Positions 31,388-44,529 of a stretch of DNA of 64,000 nucleotides are shown one piece after another. The position numbers were made by a program, and so were the translations under genes. Origin of the DNA: Gnetum montanum (Eukaryota; Streptophyta; Gnetopsida; Gnetales; Gnetaceae); contig MNCI01010845.1 in assembly GCA_015680685.1 (NCBI GenBank), positions 351,008 through 415,007 of the forward strand, given 5' to 3'. The notes under the pieces are model-generated. The model was not told where the DNA came from. It searched no databases and worked only from the letters and a program-made list of their open reading frames with translations. Numbering within the stretch: the first letter of the stretch is position 1; every line of letters begins with the position of its first letter.

Positions 31388-33023
31388 ATGCTAGAAGTGT
31401 TTTTCTTTACGGACAAGTCTTGACATAAAGTTTTGGATTTTATTTTAAATTTTCTATTAGTGGTTCTACTACTTTAAAATTACAATGTGACAAAACATGT
31501 CCTTGGACTTTTATTTTCATCCCTAGCAGTATCTATTGTAATTATTATTTTTATTTGTAGACACATTAACTCTTGAAGTCAACTTTTCCATTCATGCTCC
31601 TACACTAGTCGGTCTGCTCTTCCCATATTTCAACATTATCCGAGAAGGATTGGAATTTGGATTTATCATTGCTGGTTAGCTATTTTTTTATTTATATTTT
31701 CTTGCTTTAGGTTTTTCTCTTACTTTAATCCTAAAACAAATAAATAAATTTAATATAAAATAAATAATTTAAAAAATATTAAGGCTATTTACGTGCATTT
31801 CCCATAATTCTACCCGTGTTTTCTCATATCCATCCTTTTGTTATCCTACTAAAATCATAAAAGCTACCTTGAAAATCATAAATGATGATACCTTTGGTTC
31901 TTTTGTTGTGTACATCATGTATTATATTCTAGTTTGTTCTTATAGACAATCTTAATCGGACCACAAATAGGATGAGATGTTTCTACTCTCTCCTTCTATC
32001 CTTATCAACCCTATCATATCACTTCTATATTCTCACATCACATTGTCAAGCATTGAATTGTCCTTTTCCACTCATTTTTCCACCGCTAACTTTGTAATTA
32101 ACTTTTTTGAAGACTCCATTGTCAAACATTGAATAGTCTTGTTACTGAGTTTTCAACTAACCAACCAATGACTACCATGCCCAACATTGAATTATCTTTT
32201 CCACTCATTTTTCCACCATTATCTTTGTTATTAACTTTTTCAAGGTATGGACCTCATTGTCAAACATTGAATAATCTTGTTACTGAATTTTCAACTAACC
32301 AACTAGTGACTACCATGCCTAGCATTGAATTGTCTTTTCCACTTACTTTTCCATGGCTAACTTTGTTATTAAATTTTTCAAGGTATCGAATCCATTGTCA
32401 AACATTGAATAGTCTTGTTACTGAGTTTTCAACTAACGAACCAATGACTGTCATGCCTAGTATGGAGCACAAAATTAATGCTTGATGGTGTTAGGATTAA
32501 ACTTGTAACATTGGTACAATTGGGCATAACTATCATCATGAAGGATTTAATCCAAGGTAAATAATCCAAACCAAAATTGAAAAATTATTACTAGGATAGA
32601 TATAGATCTATTGGATACTAAAAATATACATGCTATAAGTTTTAGAAATAAATTTTCTTTATAACATATGGAACATATTAATCAATTTTCACTTTTAATA
32701 TTCAATATATATGTAACATAGCGTGAAAATGTACTATTCTTCTTCAAATAAAAATATTTTCTTTTTCTATTATATTTTTTCAAAGTGCTTGAACTACTAC
32801 TTTTACCAATTTTTGAACTTAATTAGAAATAAAATAAAAAATGTACTTTTCAATATTCCATTTATTTTATCATAGAACTCTCTCTTTCAGGAAGTCATCC
32901 TTTATCATGAGTATCCATCATCACTTTTTTGAAGTATTTTTCCAAAGAATATGTAAAAAGGTTATGAGTATAGGCTATACTAACAAATAGCTTCAACTTC
33001 TAAGGGTATGATTTTTGCTTCAA
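31388..33023. other. Unassigned AT-rich DNA between D and G
   Basis: No recognisable protein or LTR end. Contains the 138-bp tandem repeat described separately. AT-rich stretches at 32570-32900. This is part of the older sequence into which D and G inserted. Confidence 0.5.
32117..32485 (+). repeat. 138-bp tandem repeat
   Basis: CATTGTCAAACATTGAATAG recurs at 32117, 32255 and 32393, exactly 138 bp apart, with a diverged partial unit before it (from 32041). Because 138 is divisible by three, an open frame (32129-32485) repeats every 46 residues (SLVTEFSTNQPMTTMP). I find no known family. Confidence 0.88.
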
Positions 33024-33028
33024 AAAAC

Positions 33029-34346
33029 TATTGATGTGTAAGTTTTGGATGCACCAACACCTAGGGGAAAAACTCTTTTAGGAAAACTATTACCTAAGGT
33101 GCTTCCCATATGGATATGGAAACTTGGGAATAGTCTCAGCTGGAGAGGGCCATGTGATGTTCCAAAAAAAGTAAATGAAACTAAAAAGTCAAGAGAATTT
33201 AAATTGAAAAACTATCTTGAATTTCAAGATTTAATGAAAATATAGTAACTAGTAAATTCAAACTATTTTCTAGTCTCTTGTTGTTGTTGTTGGTCTGTCA
33301 CTATCGGTGGTGTCCACTGTCGAGTAGGAATACATTGACCATTGCTAGAGAGGGAGAGAGAGATATATATTCTACTGCTGCTGGCTAGACAGTTGTCACA
33401 TCTACCATTTTTGTGCTATTTTCCACTGCTAGCATAGAAGGAGACCTCTTGCACGTTGTTGTTGTCTAATGCTACGCATTGGCCACTTGGTTGTGCCACT
33501 ATCACAACCCCTTTTGTGCACATGCACTGAATTGTCTACTGTGCATTGCTACTAAGAGACTCACAATAGTAATGCCTTTGGAAGAGAGAGAGAGATGCTA
33601 CCATCATTTCATCTACTACGTGCCACCATAACATCGCTAATTTTTTTAGACACATCTCTGATGCTATGCGTTGCATGCCTATGATGTTGCTGTGAGAGAG
33701 AGAGAGAGAGATGTCACTATTGTTTCATCTATCATTTTTGTCGATCACTTGCAATGTCGCTACATTGTGCTGCTAGTGACCACTTACCTGTCACATGCCT
33801 ACCACTGATAAGAAACTCTAATGAACTGCTGCTAATGCCTACACCTATTGCTATAGGTCATTACTACACTGGTGATCATTAGAGAATTGTAGGCCACTGC
33901 TGCTAAGAGGGAGACATCCGGTGATCTACCCCTTATTCTCATTTGCTGGTTGAAGAGGGAGAGGCCCCAATGATCTCCCTTGTAGTAGGTCCCGACCTTC
34001 CTTTATAGTCACTCACCATTGGTTATGCCATGTCATCCACCACCTGGTCCATCACATAACTTTCATAATAACTAGCACTACCACCCACATTCACACGTAA
34101 CTCCCGTAACCACCATCATCTATTATGCCACCTCTACAACCATTATGTAACCCACTTTCTACATCACCTAGGCTATTATGTCCATGCCATCATGGCATGG
34201 CAATGTAACCACTACCACAAGCTCACCATTATGAATTGGGCTCTACGACATGCTTGTACAAATTAACTTTCTTGGTGCTTGATGCTAGGGAATTAGACTT
34301 GTTAATCATGGCCCCATGCCTAGCATGGACAATGTTGGCATCAACA
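33029..34346. repeat. Left LTR of element G
   Basis: From TATTGATGTGTAAGTTTTGG to GTTGGCATCAACA. Carries (GA)n microsatellites at 33344-33361, 33583-33595 and 33692-33711 and many CTAC/CACC-rich degenerate stretches. No protein-coding pattern. Confidence 0.82.
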
Positions 34347-34734
34347 CTTAGCCCCTAAACTAGAAATTGCATGTAACTGCAAGGAATAGTACAACCATAG
34401 AAATATTAAAAGAAGATGTAGAAGATAGAGGACAAAGTTAGGACTTAGATAAGAACCACCAAAATCAGAATTGGGAAAAGAAGGTTTAGTATTCCGATAA
34501 TGAAAAGGATAATATTCAAAAAATGATAATCATTAATTTTTCAAAGAAAGGAAAAAAATAAAAGGTTTAGAGACAGGGGTTTTCAAAAGGGAGCACAAGA
34601 AAATAAAATTCATGCAAAACAACAGTTTTGAGGTAGGAATAAAACAAGATCAAGAAAAGCTAGTATTTCAAAAAATTAGGAAAAAAAGGCTAGAAAAATG
34701 GCCCTCCTTCTAGCATCAAAAAGGTGTTGATGTA

Positions 34735-36119
34735 TAAATTTTAGATGCACCAACACCTGGGGGGAAAACTTGTTTAAGGAGACTATTACCTAAGATGTCA
34801 TCCATATGGGTATAAAAACCCAGTAATAGTCTTAGTTGGAGAGGGCCATGTGACATTCCAGAAAAAGTAAATGAAATTCAAAAGTCAAGAGAATTTAAAT
34901 TGAAAAACTATCTTAGATTTCAAGAGTTAATGAAAATATTGTAACTAGTAAATTCAAACTATTTCTTGGTCTCTTGTTGCTACTGTTGGTCCATCGTTGT
35001 CGGTGGTGCCCACTACTGAGCAAAAAGACCTTAACCACTGCTAAAGAGGAAGAGAAAGAGATCAATTTTACTGCTACTAGCTAGATAGTTGACACATCTA
35101 CTATTGTTGTGCTATCTACCACTGCTAGCACAGAACCCTAGGCCACTGCTACTGTAGAAGAAGAACTCCTGCATGCTACTACTATCTAATGCTATGCATT
35201 GGCCACCTAGTTGTGCCACTATCATAGCCCCCTTCGTGCACCCATGATGCACTGTCTACCACCATGTTGCTAAGATTCCATTGCCATTCTATCTACCATG
35301 TGCCGTCATAATGCTGCTACTCATCTCAAGCATGTCTCTGACGCTACGCATCATGTTCCTACGATGTCATTATGAGGGAGGAGAAAGAGAGAACTCCAAT
35401 TCCACTACTTGCAACTGCAATCGCCACAACCATGCTACCGTGTGTTACACTACTACTTAGACTAGGAGGGAGGAGAGAGAGATATGATGCCATCGTTCTG
35501 TTTGAAATTGCCATCAGTTGCCTATGATGTCACTATGTTGTGTTGCTAGTGACCACCTACTTGTTTCATACCTACTGCTAACAAGAACATCTAACATGTT
35601 GCTACTAATGCCTGCACCTACCGCTACTAGTCGCTATCGCATTGGTGATCATCAGAGAACTATAGGCCACTATTGCTAAGAGGAAAATGTCTAGTGAGCT
35701 ATCCCTTGTTCTTGTTTGCTAGTGGGAGAGGGGGGAGATCCAATGATCTCCCTTGTAGCAGGTCCCAACCTTTCTTTATAGTTTCTCACTATCGGTTACA
35801 CCATCTCCTCCACCATCTAGGCTATTATGTAACTTCCATAATTCCCATCACCATCACTCCACATCAACATGTAACTCCTATAACCACCATCATTAGTTAC
35901 GCCATCTCTACGACCATTATGTAACCCACTTTCTACACCACCTAGGTCATTACATCAACATCATCATGGCATGGCAATGTAACCACCACCACAAGCTCAC
36001 CATTATGAATTAGGCTATAAGACGTGCTTGTACAAATTAACTTTCCTTGTGCTCAATGCTAAGGGATTAAACTTTTTGATCATGGTCCTATGCCTAGCAT
36101 GGATGATGTTGGCATAAAA
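34735..36119. repeat. Right LTR of element G
   Basis: From TGTTGATGTATAAATTTTAG to GATGTTGGCATAAAA. Colinear with the left LTR, diverged by many substitutions and small indels, so insertion is old. Confidence 0.82.
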
Positions 36120-36394
36120 AAAACATAATTTCATATTATATTTATCTCTTCACTTTAAATAACTAAGTTAACTAATTCTGCATAGAAGTTTGAAACAACT
36201 TTTTTATTGAGCTTTCCTTGTTTTGCCCATTCAACTTGTGAGCTACTTGCATACTAGAATGAATTTGCTCTTATTTCATTGATAATTTACCCTTCTTCTC
36301 CTTCATTTATGAGCAAAGGTTTTAGGTTCATATCCAGAAAAGATATGTATAAGTATGTGATCAGTAAGAGGAAGAAACTTTAGAATATGTGATA

Positions 36395-37848
36395 TAAAAA
36401 AAGACTCTACCAATCCAAAAGTCTATTAATGACATAGCCACTAAGGTAGAAAAGATTTTGAAACTCGATGGAAAAATAATTTGCAACAGCCTTACAAATG
36501 GTAGAAGAAAGAACTAAGTAAACCTTTAGTAAGGGCAAGGAGAAGAAGAAAAGAGACTACAAATGAAAAGGAAAAGTTTCTTTAGTGACAAAATATTTAG
36601 ATTCAAGCTTAGATGATGAGGAAAGGTGTAGAGTGTGCTAGATAGACCATCTTAAGGGATGTTGTCCTATAACGGAGAATTTGCAAGATATAGGGGAATA
36701 TGAACTTAATCCAAGATTCATTAAAAAGAAAATGCCAAAATGGTTACCTTACCCTCAAGGTAACTATTAACAAATATTTCAACCAGCCTACTATCCAAGT
36801 GAATCTTACCCATAGCCATAGGAGTAGTATCATCAACAACGGAAACAACCACAATTGTAGGTGATGCCACCACCGAGATAGCAGTACCTATATCAACAAC
36901 CAAAAACTTATAGATACTAGGTGCAGCATTCGATATCTTCAAAAAATGCAGCAATTTAGACTTCTTAGGACTATCCACCAGAGTACTATAGACCTACATT
37001 TCCAAGGATAGATTCTAATCCATATGTACATCAAACAATGACTAGTCCATTAAATCAACCTTCTAATCCTTTATTGCCTATGCCACCACTTGCAATGCAA
37101 GGGGAGTTTTCATCATAGCCACAACAAAACGATGCTATAAGGGTTGTAAATATACAAAGAGAGGATCATACCAGAAATAATAAATAAAAATAGAGGAAAC
37201 ATCCTTTCTTCTATACAAGTTTAAAAAAAACTGGTAGAGTAAGGATCTTATTCAAGCATGTTCCTTATCTTAAGGATCCTCCTATAAAATATGACTATCA
37301 TGCTAAATAAAATGGTATAAGATTTGATAAAGGCATGAACTCTTCCTAAGAAAAGAATTGATCTAGGAATTCCTCTGATTTATTTGCAAATTGTTGGAAA
37401 TTCACCATGCAAGGCTATAGTAGACTTAGATTCTAGAGTAAACTTGATATCCCAAGAAACATATAAGGCATGAAACCTACTACCCTTAAATAAGTGCAAC
37501 ATAAGGTAAGAGCTAGTATATCAATCTATTACCATTCCTTTGCAATAGATAGAAGATATGGTAACCACTATCAATGGGTGGTCTTATCTAGTAGATTTTC
37601 TAGTGATGGACATGAAGAATGATAACAAAGAATTTCCTATCATTATGGGAAGAGCATGGCTTAGCACAATAGATGCTAAGTTAGAAATGAGAGATTTATC
37701 TATGGACATCTCAAAAGAAGATGTGCAAGGAGCCATACATACACAAAGAATTTCTTGTAGAACTAAAGATAACAAAGGGTGTAGTTGTGGACTGAAAGTT
37801 CAAAATGTTAACATCAACCTTACACTAACCCACCTTATCTTAATTTAG
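36395..37848 (+). pseudogene. gag end and protease of element H
   Basis: Zinc-knuckle part reads RCRVC-stop-IDHLKGCCPI at about 36630, the only copy here with the second Cys kept. Then PKWLPYPQGNY, FPRIDSNPYVHQTMTSPLNQ, LPMPPLAMQGEFSS and DAIRVVNIQRED match B. Protease: AIVDLDSRVNLISQETYKA (active site DLDS), SITIPLQ-stop-IEDMVTTI, WSYLVDFLVMDMKND and FPIIMGRAWLSTIDAKLEM. Many stops, most at Gln positions of B. Confidence 0.82.
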
Positions 37849-39357
37849 GAATTAATAAGTGCATTTCAACTTTTTTATTTTCTAATTTTTTTGGTTTCTA
37901 ATTTCTTGTTATACCTTTTCACATTTCTTACCAATTTTCACATTCTTTGATATCTTTTCATTCTTTTATACTTTCTGATTTCTTAATCTTTTAATATTCT
38001 TTAATATTTTTTGAAATTATTTCTCTATTTTTCCATTTTTTCTATGAATTACATCATTTTTCTTATACATATTTTTGTTAATTTCCAATAAAATACACTG
38101 AAAAAAGCAAGATTTAGTCCTAATAAGGTGAATATTGACCTATATTATCAAATCATAAGGAATTGATTACCTATACAGTAAGACCACAACATCCATCCAT
38201 CCATTCCAATAATAAAAGGTTCTTACCATGGCCATAATGAAATTCTTCTTACAATAAAACTAAGAATAAACCTATGATCATCATTCTTGGATAGAAAAGT
38301 GAAGAACCAAGTGAAAATGACAAGGGTGTAACGTCAAAGGAACTTGTGGATTCTTTGGGACTATTATTGTGAGTTCTATTATATTTCTAAGGATGCATTA
38401 TATCGTTGTAGATCTAACAAAAAATGGAAGTACGAGTACAATAAGTGTTGCCTTACCATATCACTGGAAAGACATGTTCCCATTTCTCAAGGTAGTCCTC
38501 TAGTAAGGTCGACATAGTTAATATAAAAACCATGTCCAAAATAAATTTTTGGGGGTTCCACTAGAAAGACATGTTACCCATGCTTGAAAGTAGGTAGCTT
38601 CTCAAAAATCTCAAAAATAAAAAGTGTAATTAATAAAATCATCCCTTAAACAACATGCCAAGTGGTAATACTCCTTATAACAATGGTAGTCTTATAGTTG
38701 TGAATTCCAGAGATGAAACAATGCGATGTAATTGGAAAGTGGTTTGGACTTGGTCTGAATCTTGGAAAGAAGGACTAATGATTACTTTAACCATAGATTA
38801 TACACAAGAATTCATTATGCCTATGGTAAGATACCTCATGTCCCAATTTCAATAATCCCTTCTATAATCCATCTCACCTCATTGTATATGTAATCATAAC
38901 TTTGTGGTTTCATATGATATAGTGATATTTTCACAATTTACCAATATTAACATGTGTGTTTTGCAAGACAATATGCCTTACATTCAAATATTTGGGTGCC
39001 TATGGACACTTTTAGGCATGGTTATACAAGGGCACTAAGGGTTGGAGCTTGCTTTGGGGAAGACCCGCTTGTATAACTCTTGTATTTCATACTTGAAAAG
39101 CACTTCCACATAATCTTGTTCCTTCTAAAATAATCAACACTCAACATATACTTCCCATATCATCTAATAATCTATCCATACATTTAAAATTCTTAACCCA
39201 TCTCTTATCTATCCAATAAACTTTCATTGCCCAAGATTCTTTCTTTATGAACTTTGAATGCAAAATTCTCAAATTTTAGTCCTTTCATGGAATTTACTCC
39301 AAACAAAATGAAGACATAACTCCAAGAATCTCCACTATGGCCTACCCTATCCAACAA
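37849..39357 (+). other. 3' non-coding region of H
   Basis: T-rich tract 37870-38050, then the shared block GGGTGTAACGTCAAAGGAAC at 38325 and GCTTGCTTTGGGGAAGACCC at 39047. No homologous protein. Corresponds to the 3' regions of B, J and K. Confidence 0.7.
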
Positions 39358-40271
39358 TGATGAATGGTGATGAATCGTGATTCATCTGGTTGCGATATTG
39401 GACCCACAATATCGGATACACAATATCAGGTACGGGATATCGTGTCCAAGAGTGATATCAGATATGTGATATCATGGTTCCTGTGTGGGCCTATAAATAC
39501 ACATGTAGGCACACAAGAAAAAGGGAGTCTTTAGTCAGTTTTTAGTGAGTCATTTTAGTGTTAGAGTAGAGTCGTTTTGTCATTTTTTCCTCTCAACTCT
39601 TTTCGCCGAATTCATGCCCCCAATGTGATTATTGTAATTGTATGACATCCTTTATTCAAGTGTGACGTACTTGGACATGCATATGACTAGAAATAAAGAT
39701 CAAGATTACTTCATCATTGTAGTATTCACTTAGTTTAATTATTTAATTGTTATTGTTATTTATTGCTTTCATAGTTAATATCTCTTCATCCTAAACTCCT
39801 TAAACGTGGAATGAGTATGACTTAATCACGAGCATTTAAGTGTGACTACTTTGTAACCCAGTAGTGTATCTAGGATCTGTACTTGGTAATCCTAGTAGTA
39901 GTCATGCACGAGGTCCAAGATATGTACGGATGATTAAGGAATGAATGCTCATCACACTTAGGCTAGCTTAGATTCTCTCTCCCTATCTCCTATTAGTTTA
40001 GATTCTCTCTCCCTCTTCCTCTTAGCTTAATTAAAGATATTTTCCATTGCCTCTAGAAGTAAGACTAGGTTAGAAACCACATCATACACCTCACTCTAGA
40101 CTAAACCATACATGAGAAAGAAAATACTAGTCCAAGTGGGAAGACAACAAAGTGCGATCAACGAGTAACTATTTAGATACCACAACTAGCCCATCTGCGG
40201 AGTTCAATCAGATCATCCATGAAATGCTCGTATTCGTATGGTTGAGTGTAGGGGTACCTCGCCACTCATCA
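39358..40271 (+). repeat. 3' LTR of element H
   Basis: Starts TGATGAATGGTGATGAATCG, TATA box GGCCTATAAATACAC at 39488, ends GGGGTACCTCGCCACTCATC(A). U3 holds a row of ATATC motifs (39405-39478). The last ~80 bases are nearly identical to LTRs of B and K. Confidence 0.85.
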
Positions 40272-40289
40272 AATGGTATATGAAAAAAC

Positions 40290-42715
40290 CTACCAATTCT
40301 AGCAAAACAAATAGGCCAATGCAATAGTAAAAATAGAAGGAGTCTCAATGCCATACTTAGTAGAGGTACTTGCAAAAGCGCTCAACATCCCAAATGAAGG
40401 GGCAAATGTAGCATAGATCTCAACAAGATCAGACACTAATGCTAAGAGGCTATGGTTACAAATGGCATATGGAAAAGAAGATAAAAATTATAGTGAGCTC
40501 TCATCCAAAGAGAAAATATATTTCAAGATTGGAACCTATTACTTGTTTCCAACCAAAATGCTCAACAAGATATCTACATATGTGGCCGAAGAAAATGCAA
40601 TTCTAATGGAGAAATTGAATGCCAACATAGCCCATATGTTCTTCCTTGAAATCCAAATGTGTTTTGAAGAAAAGAAGGCAAGGAAACTAACACTTCCATT
40701 CCCTTGTCTTATCAGGAAGTTGTGCCAACAAGCTAGAATTGTGGGATATGCCAATGATGTCCCAAGGAAGGTTTGAAATGCTTCCTATGAAAAAATGTTC
40801 AAGTCAGTGCCACCAATGAAAGATTAGTTGGAGAAGTCAAAAAGCACTGAGGATGCTATAGGTTCCACTCCTACCAATACCATTCTTGCTACCGATCAAT
40901 GGCAACAAGCTAGACCTAGCAACCAATTGCAAATTGAACAACAATAGCAATAGCAACAACAAGAAGCACCACTTCCACCGCCATAAGACTAAAAATCATC
41001 CATGAGCCACTTGAAATAGATTACAAAGATAATAACTTGAGGGATAAGGGAAGGAGCTAATCTATATGAAGTTTAGGAGAGCTCCATTAGGCCCACTATA
41101 TCCACAGATCTAACAAGTAGACAAATGTCACTACAAGCAAGAGGAGGGGATGACTAGGTGTAACAGATATCCAAAAATGTTGCATCATTTTAAGTAATGC
41201 TTAAAACTAGTGAATGTGCCACTATTGTGGCCATTCAACACTAGGATGCAACAAAAACTATAGAGGTCATCACTGACCATATCAAGGAATCTTTCAATAT
41301 ACATGTTATGTCGTCGACTGATATCTCTAAAGCATAGGATCCTCAAATGCTTGTTGAAACCTCAATGACTCCTTTGGAACATGAAGAAATTTTCATTAGA
41401 CTACTACAGATAGGCCAAGTCATGCAAAATCTCTTTGATATCCCCAGCAATATCATTGTAGTCTAGTCTGATATGATACCCACAAAGGGAAAGTTGATTA
41501 TGGCAAAAACCAGAGCTGAACATGTAGAGAACATGATGCAATGGTTACAAGAAGAATTGTACAATGTAAGAGCTAAAAAGAAAGACCTTGCATAATTTGT
41601 AGTGCCTGACCAACTACAATAATTCAAAATTGACCATGTGAGGCAATTGATTATCTACAATATGCAAATGAAAAGGGAGAAGGAAAAGGTAGTGTGGGAT
41701 GCATCAATGGCTGAAGCCCAAATGTATGCACATGCCAAAGCACTTACAGCCTCATAAGAAGAGAATAAAAAACTTCTTTTTGATAATACTAGGTTGGTAG
41801 ATATTGAGAAGTAGAAAAATTTTCTCGAAGAAAGCATTCATCAACTCAGAGAAGAACTTATAAGGTTCAACTTGGATGTGAGTCACTTGGCTAGGGAAAA
41901 TAGAAAGCTATCCATGGAAGAAATCTTCATCATCCATTAGAAGTTTGTAATAGAAATTAGTAAGAGGTAAAATGAGGCTACGAAGCATGAATGAATTAAG
42001 AAAATCTTTAAAGACCACATGCGCATGTACAAACAGATAAATGAAAAATAGATCCACATGGAAAAGGCAAGAATCAACTCTATCTTAGCTTAGAACCCAA
42101 ACTGGTAGCCAATTCTAGATAGCTTAGCCCATGTCCACCAAGCTAAAGTGAAGAATAAGGACCTAAAAATAGAAAATGTAATAGAATACATGGGATTAGC
42201 AAACCTCCAGTATGATAATCTGGCCATGTTAACAATAGGTAGGCCTCGAAATGAGTTAGAGTAGTAGGGAATGATAATTTATGATATGTATGAGAAAGAG
42301 TTTGCTAACAGAAAGGATGCATTACAAAAGTTACATATGTCAAACTCTAAACTAGAAATTGTCAAGGCTAGCTACCATAGGCAAAAAGATGTAGCAACAA
42401 ACTTGGCATGTCACATGTCAAATTATCAAGAACTCAAAAAGATAGCTAGAGAATTTGAAGAGGAGAGATGGTAGTTTGTAGCCTAGTATGTAAAAGAAAA
42501 TAAGATGTTTCCACTATTGCCATGCCCATGGGGTGTACCCACTCCATCCAACATTGCACAACAAGTGTAAACGGTACATGATCCAAGGATAGAAGAAGAG
42601 AAGCTTTAGGCACTCCTAAACCACTATCAATTTTAGAAGCCTAACGACAAAGGAAATAAGCCAATGGAAGAGCCTCCACTACCTAGAACATGATCTACAT
42701 CAAGCTATTTCAAAT
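40290..42715 (+). pseudogene. Coiled-coil retroelement protein of I
   Basis: N-terminal globular part: VKIEGVSMPYLVEVLAKALN, LWLQMAYGKEDKNYSELSS, EKIYFKIGTYYLFPTKMLNK, ARKLTLPFPCLIRKLCQQAR. The last piece, L-x-FPxLIxxLC, recalls the domain called putative plant transposon protein (PF20167-type) that is common in plant gypsy-associated frames; this is from memory. A Gln/Pro-rich linker follows (QQQEAPLPPP). The rest (41400-42480) is a long charged helix-prone region (REELIRFNLDVSHLARENRK, LEIVKASYHRQKDVATNLAC). The tail reads MFPLLPCPWGVPTPSN and TVHDPRIEEEKL, shared with L. About 15 stops, mostly one frame. Confidence 0.7.
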
Positions 42716-42875
42716 TTAGTTTTTTCTCTTATCATGTAACTATGTCATTTTTGTAAAAACACCAATGAGAAAGTTTAAGTCATGTCAAGATGAATCTACC
42801 TCCCAATTTTGTAAGGGGCTCTATCCTCATTTTCGTTTTAACTCAAGGATGTGTTTCCAATCAGTCATTGGGGTA

Positions 42876-43691
42876 TGATAAAGTCAAATTTTCATCTATT
42901 GCGATACCGTAGAAACAATGTCATAACCCATGCTACATCATCATTAATATGATGTCTCAAGATGCATGTAGCCCTCTAAATACTAACACTTGGGTGCATG
43001 ATCAACAACTTTTCCATTCCACCCTTAGAAAAACTCTTGTAGTTTTCTTTCATAGTTAGCAATAGAGTGAATGCTCATAGTGTGATGTTTAGCAATTGTG
43101 CAAAATCTTTATTTGAGTAAAATGCACTTGGGACAATTCATGATCAAAAATAATGATCAAGATTGCTTCTCATCATTGTATCATCCACTTAGTTTACTAT
43201 TTTACATAGATTAATTTTCATGTTTACTTAGTTAACTTTTTACATTTTCAAAGTACTTTCCTTTGCTTGTTCATTATTAAAGTGGGATGAGTACGACTGG
43301 TTTTGGATGCTTAAGTATAATCATTTGGTAATCCTAGTAGTGTTATTGCCTAGTTTGCCCAATAGCATAAAGCTTGGTAACCTAGTAATGGTTACATGAG
43401 CCCAAGGCACGTACAGTAAACCAAGACTGAATGCTCATTGCTATAGGCTAGAATAGACTTACATTCTTTTCATTACTTAGACTTAGCATAACAACATCAC
43501 CTAACATATGCCTCACTATGAGTTAAACCATACACTTAAACTTCACTAACTCAAAGTGGGAAGATAGCGATCACAAACTTAACCTTAATTACTAGCATAA
43601 TAACATTGTCCATCCATGGATTATGATCTAGTCATGCACTAGCACTTGTGACTTTTATGGTAGAGTGTTGGAATTGCTCCACTACTCATCA
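42876..43691 (+). repeat. 3' LTR of element I
   Basis: 816 bp, TGATAAAGTC to CTCCACTACTCATCA. TATA-like CCCTCTAAATACTAAC near 42971. R/U5 keeps GGTAATCCTAGTAGTG and AAAGTGGGAAGATAGCGATC, which match the LTRs of H and K at lower identity. Confidence 0.78.
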
Positions 43692-44529
43692 CCAACTTAA
43701 AATTTTCTCTGCTTGTAAACAAAAATATTGAAGGTAACATTAAAGGAACTAATGTATTCATCATAAATATGAAGGGCTTTGAAGCTTCTACAAAGAAATA
43801 AAATATATGGTTATAAACCAAAATTTGAAAGCAAGGATTTCACCCATCCATAATTTGCATATGATACATTATTATTTCTTAAAGAATATACTATAATTCT
43901 TCACAAAATTACAAGCTATTAATCGCATGCAAGCTCACTATAAATCTTTGTAAAATCAACCTATTTAAGACTTTGCTAGATTATCATACTTTTAGGGTTA
44001 TTATCTAAGATTCTATTAATAAAAGATTTAGCTGTTTCATAGAAAAACATGTTCTTCTAATGGAAAATTTATGAAATTTTTTTTTTCTTTTTCGTTTTAG
44101 TTGGGGAAGAAGAGGACATTCCAATTAGTTAAAGTATAGATAAACCTTAGTATAACATAAACTTCATTTAATTAGTTATAAGGATTTCATAAAAATTGGT
44201 ATTAAAACTATAACTATTTATAAATAATGCTATAGCTAAAGATTTGGTTACTCAGTTTGGCTACATGCCTTAGAGATCATTATCTTAATATCTTAATTCT
44301 TTTATTTTTTTGAAATAGACTATGATCTTTGATGATAAGTATAAAGAAGAAGTAAACTATTTTATATATCTTTTAAAAAATTATCAAAATGATCGGATGT
44401 TAGGAGAGTAGATGCGGGGATCTTAAGATACATCTTAGTATCTTCTCCATTTACTCAAGCCATCTAGGATTTTTTACCATAAGCTTAATAAAGCTATTAG
44501 CTAGAAGCTTGAATCTAGTTGATGAGTTA
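43692..44529. other. Unassigned DNA between I and J
   Basis: AT-rich, no coding pattern and no clear LTR end. It may hold the lost 5' LTR start of J. Nothing further can be supported. Confidence 0.4.

Larger units (their letters stand above)
33029..36119. mobile_element. Element G: LTR pair with very short interior
   Basis: Two LTRs of about 1.32 and 1.38 kb (33029-34346; 34735-36119) enclose only 388 bp. Ends are T(G/A)TTGATG and CATCAACA, inverted repeats. A perfect 5-bp duplication AAAAC flanks the pair (33024-33028 and 36120-36124, with slippage in the A-run). The interior (34347-34734) is purine-rich, has no long frame and no obvious primer site. The element is therefore non-autonomous; its parent family is unknown. 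Strand cannot be fixed. Confidence 0.8.
36395..40271 (+). mobile_element. Element H: 5'-truncated gag-protease element of the B/K family
   Basis: Contains the C-terminal part of gag, protease, a 1.5-kb non-coding region and one LTR ending CTCATCA. There is no 5' LTR or primer site; similarity to B starts near 36395, matching B near 22300. After protease it goes straight to non-coding DNA, so it was a gag-protease form like B. To the right it joins the coding part of element I without a primer site. Confidence 0.75.
40272..43691 (+). mobile_element. Element I: LTR element with a coiled-coil protein instead of gag-pol
   Basis: A long degenerate coding region (40290-42715) is followed directly by the family polypurine leader (CTCAAGGATGTGTTTCCAAT, TCATTGGGGTA) and an LTR (42876-43691) ending CTCATCA. 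The 5' end is missing, cut where the LTR of H begins. No gag, protease, RT or integrase similarity is seen. Sister of L. Confidence 0.75.

Noticed and set aside
32129-32485. 118-codon open frame as a gene
   Set aside because: Produced by the 138-bp tandem repeat and lacks any flanking gene structure; kept as a repeat only.
33584-33711. GA microsatellites as GAGA regulatory elements
   Set aside because: Short simple repeats in a decayed LTR with no assignable promoter.
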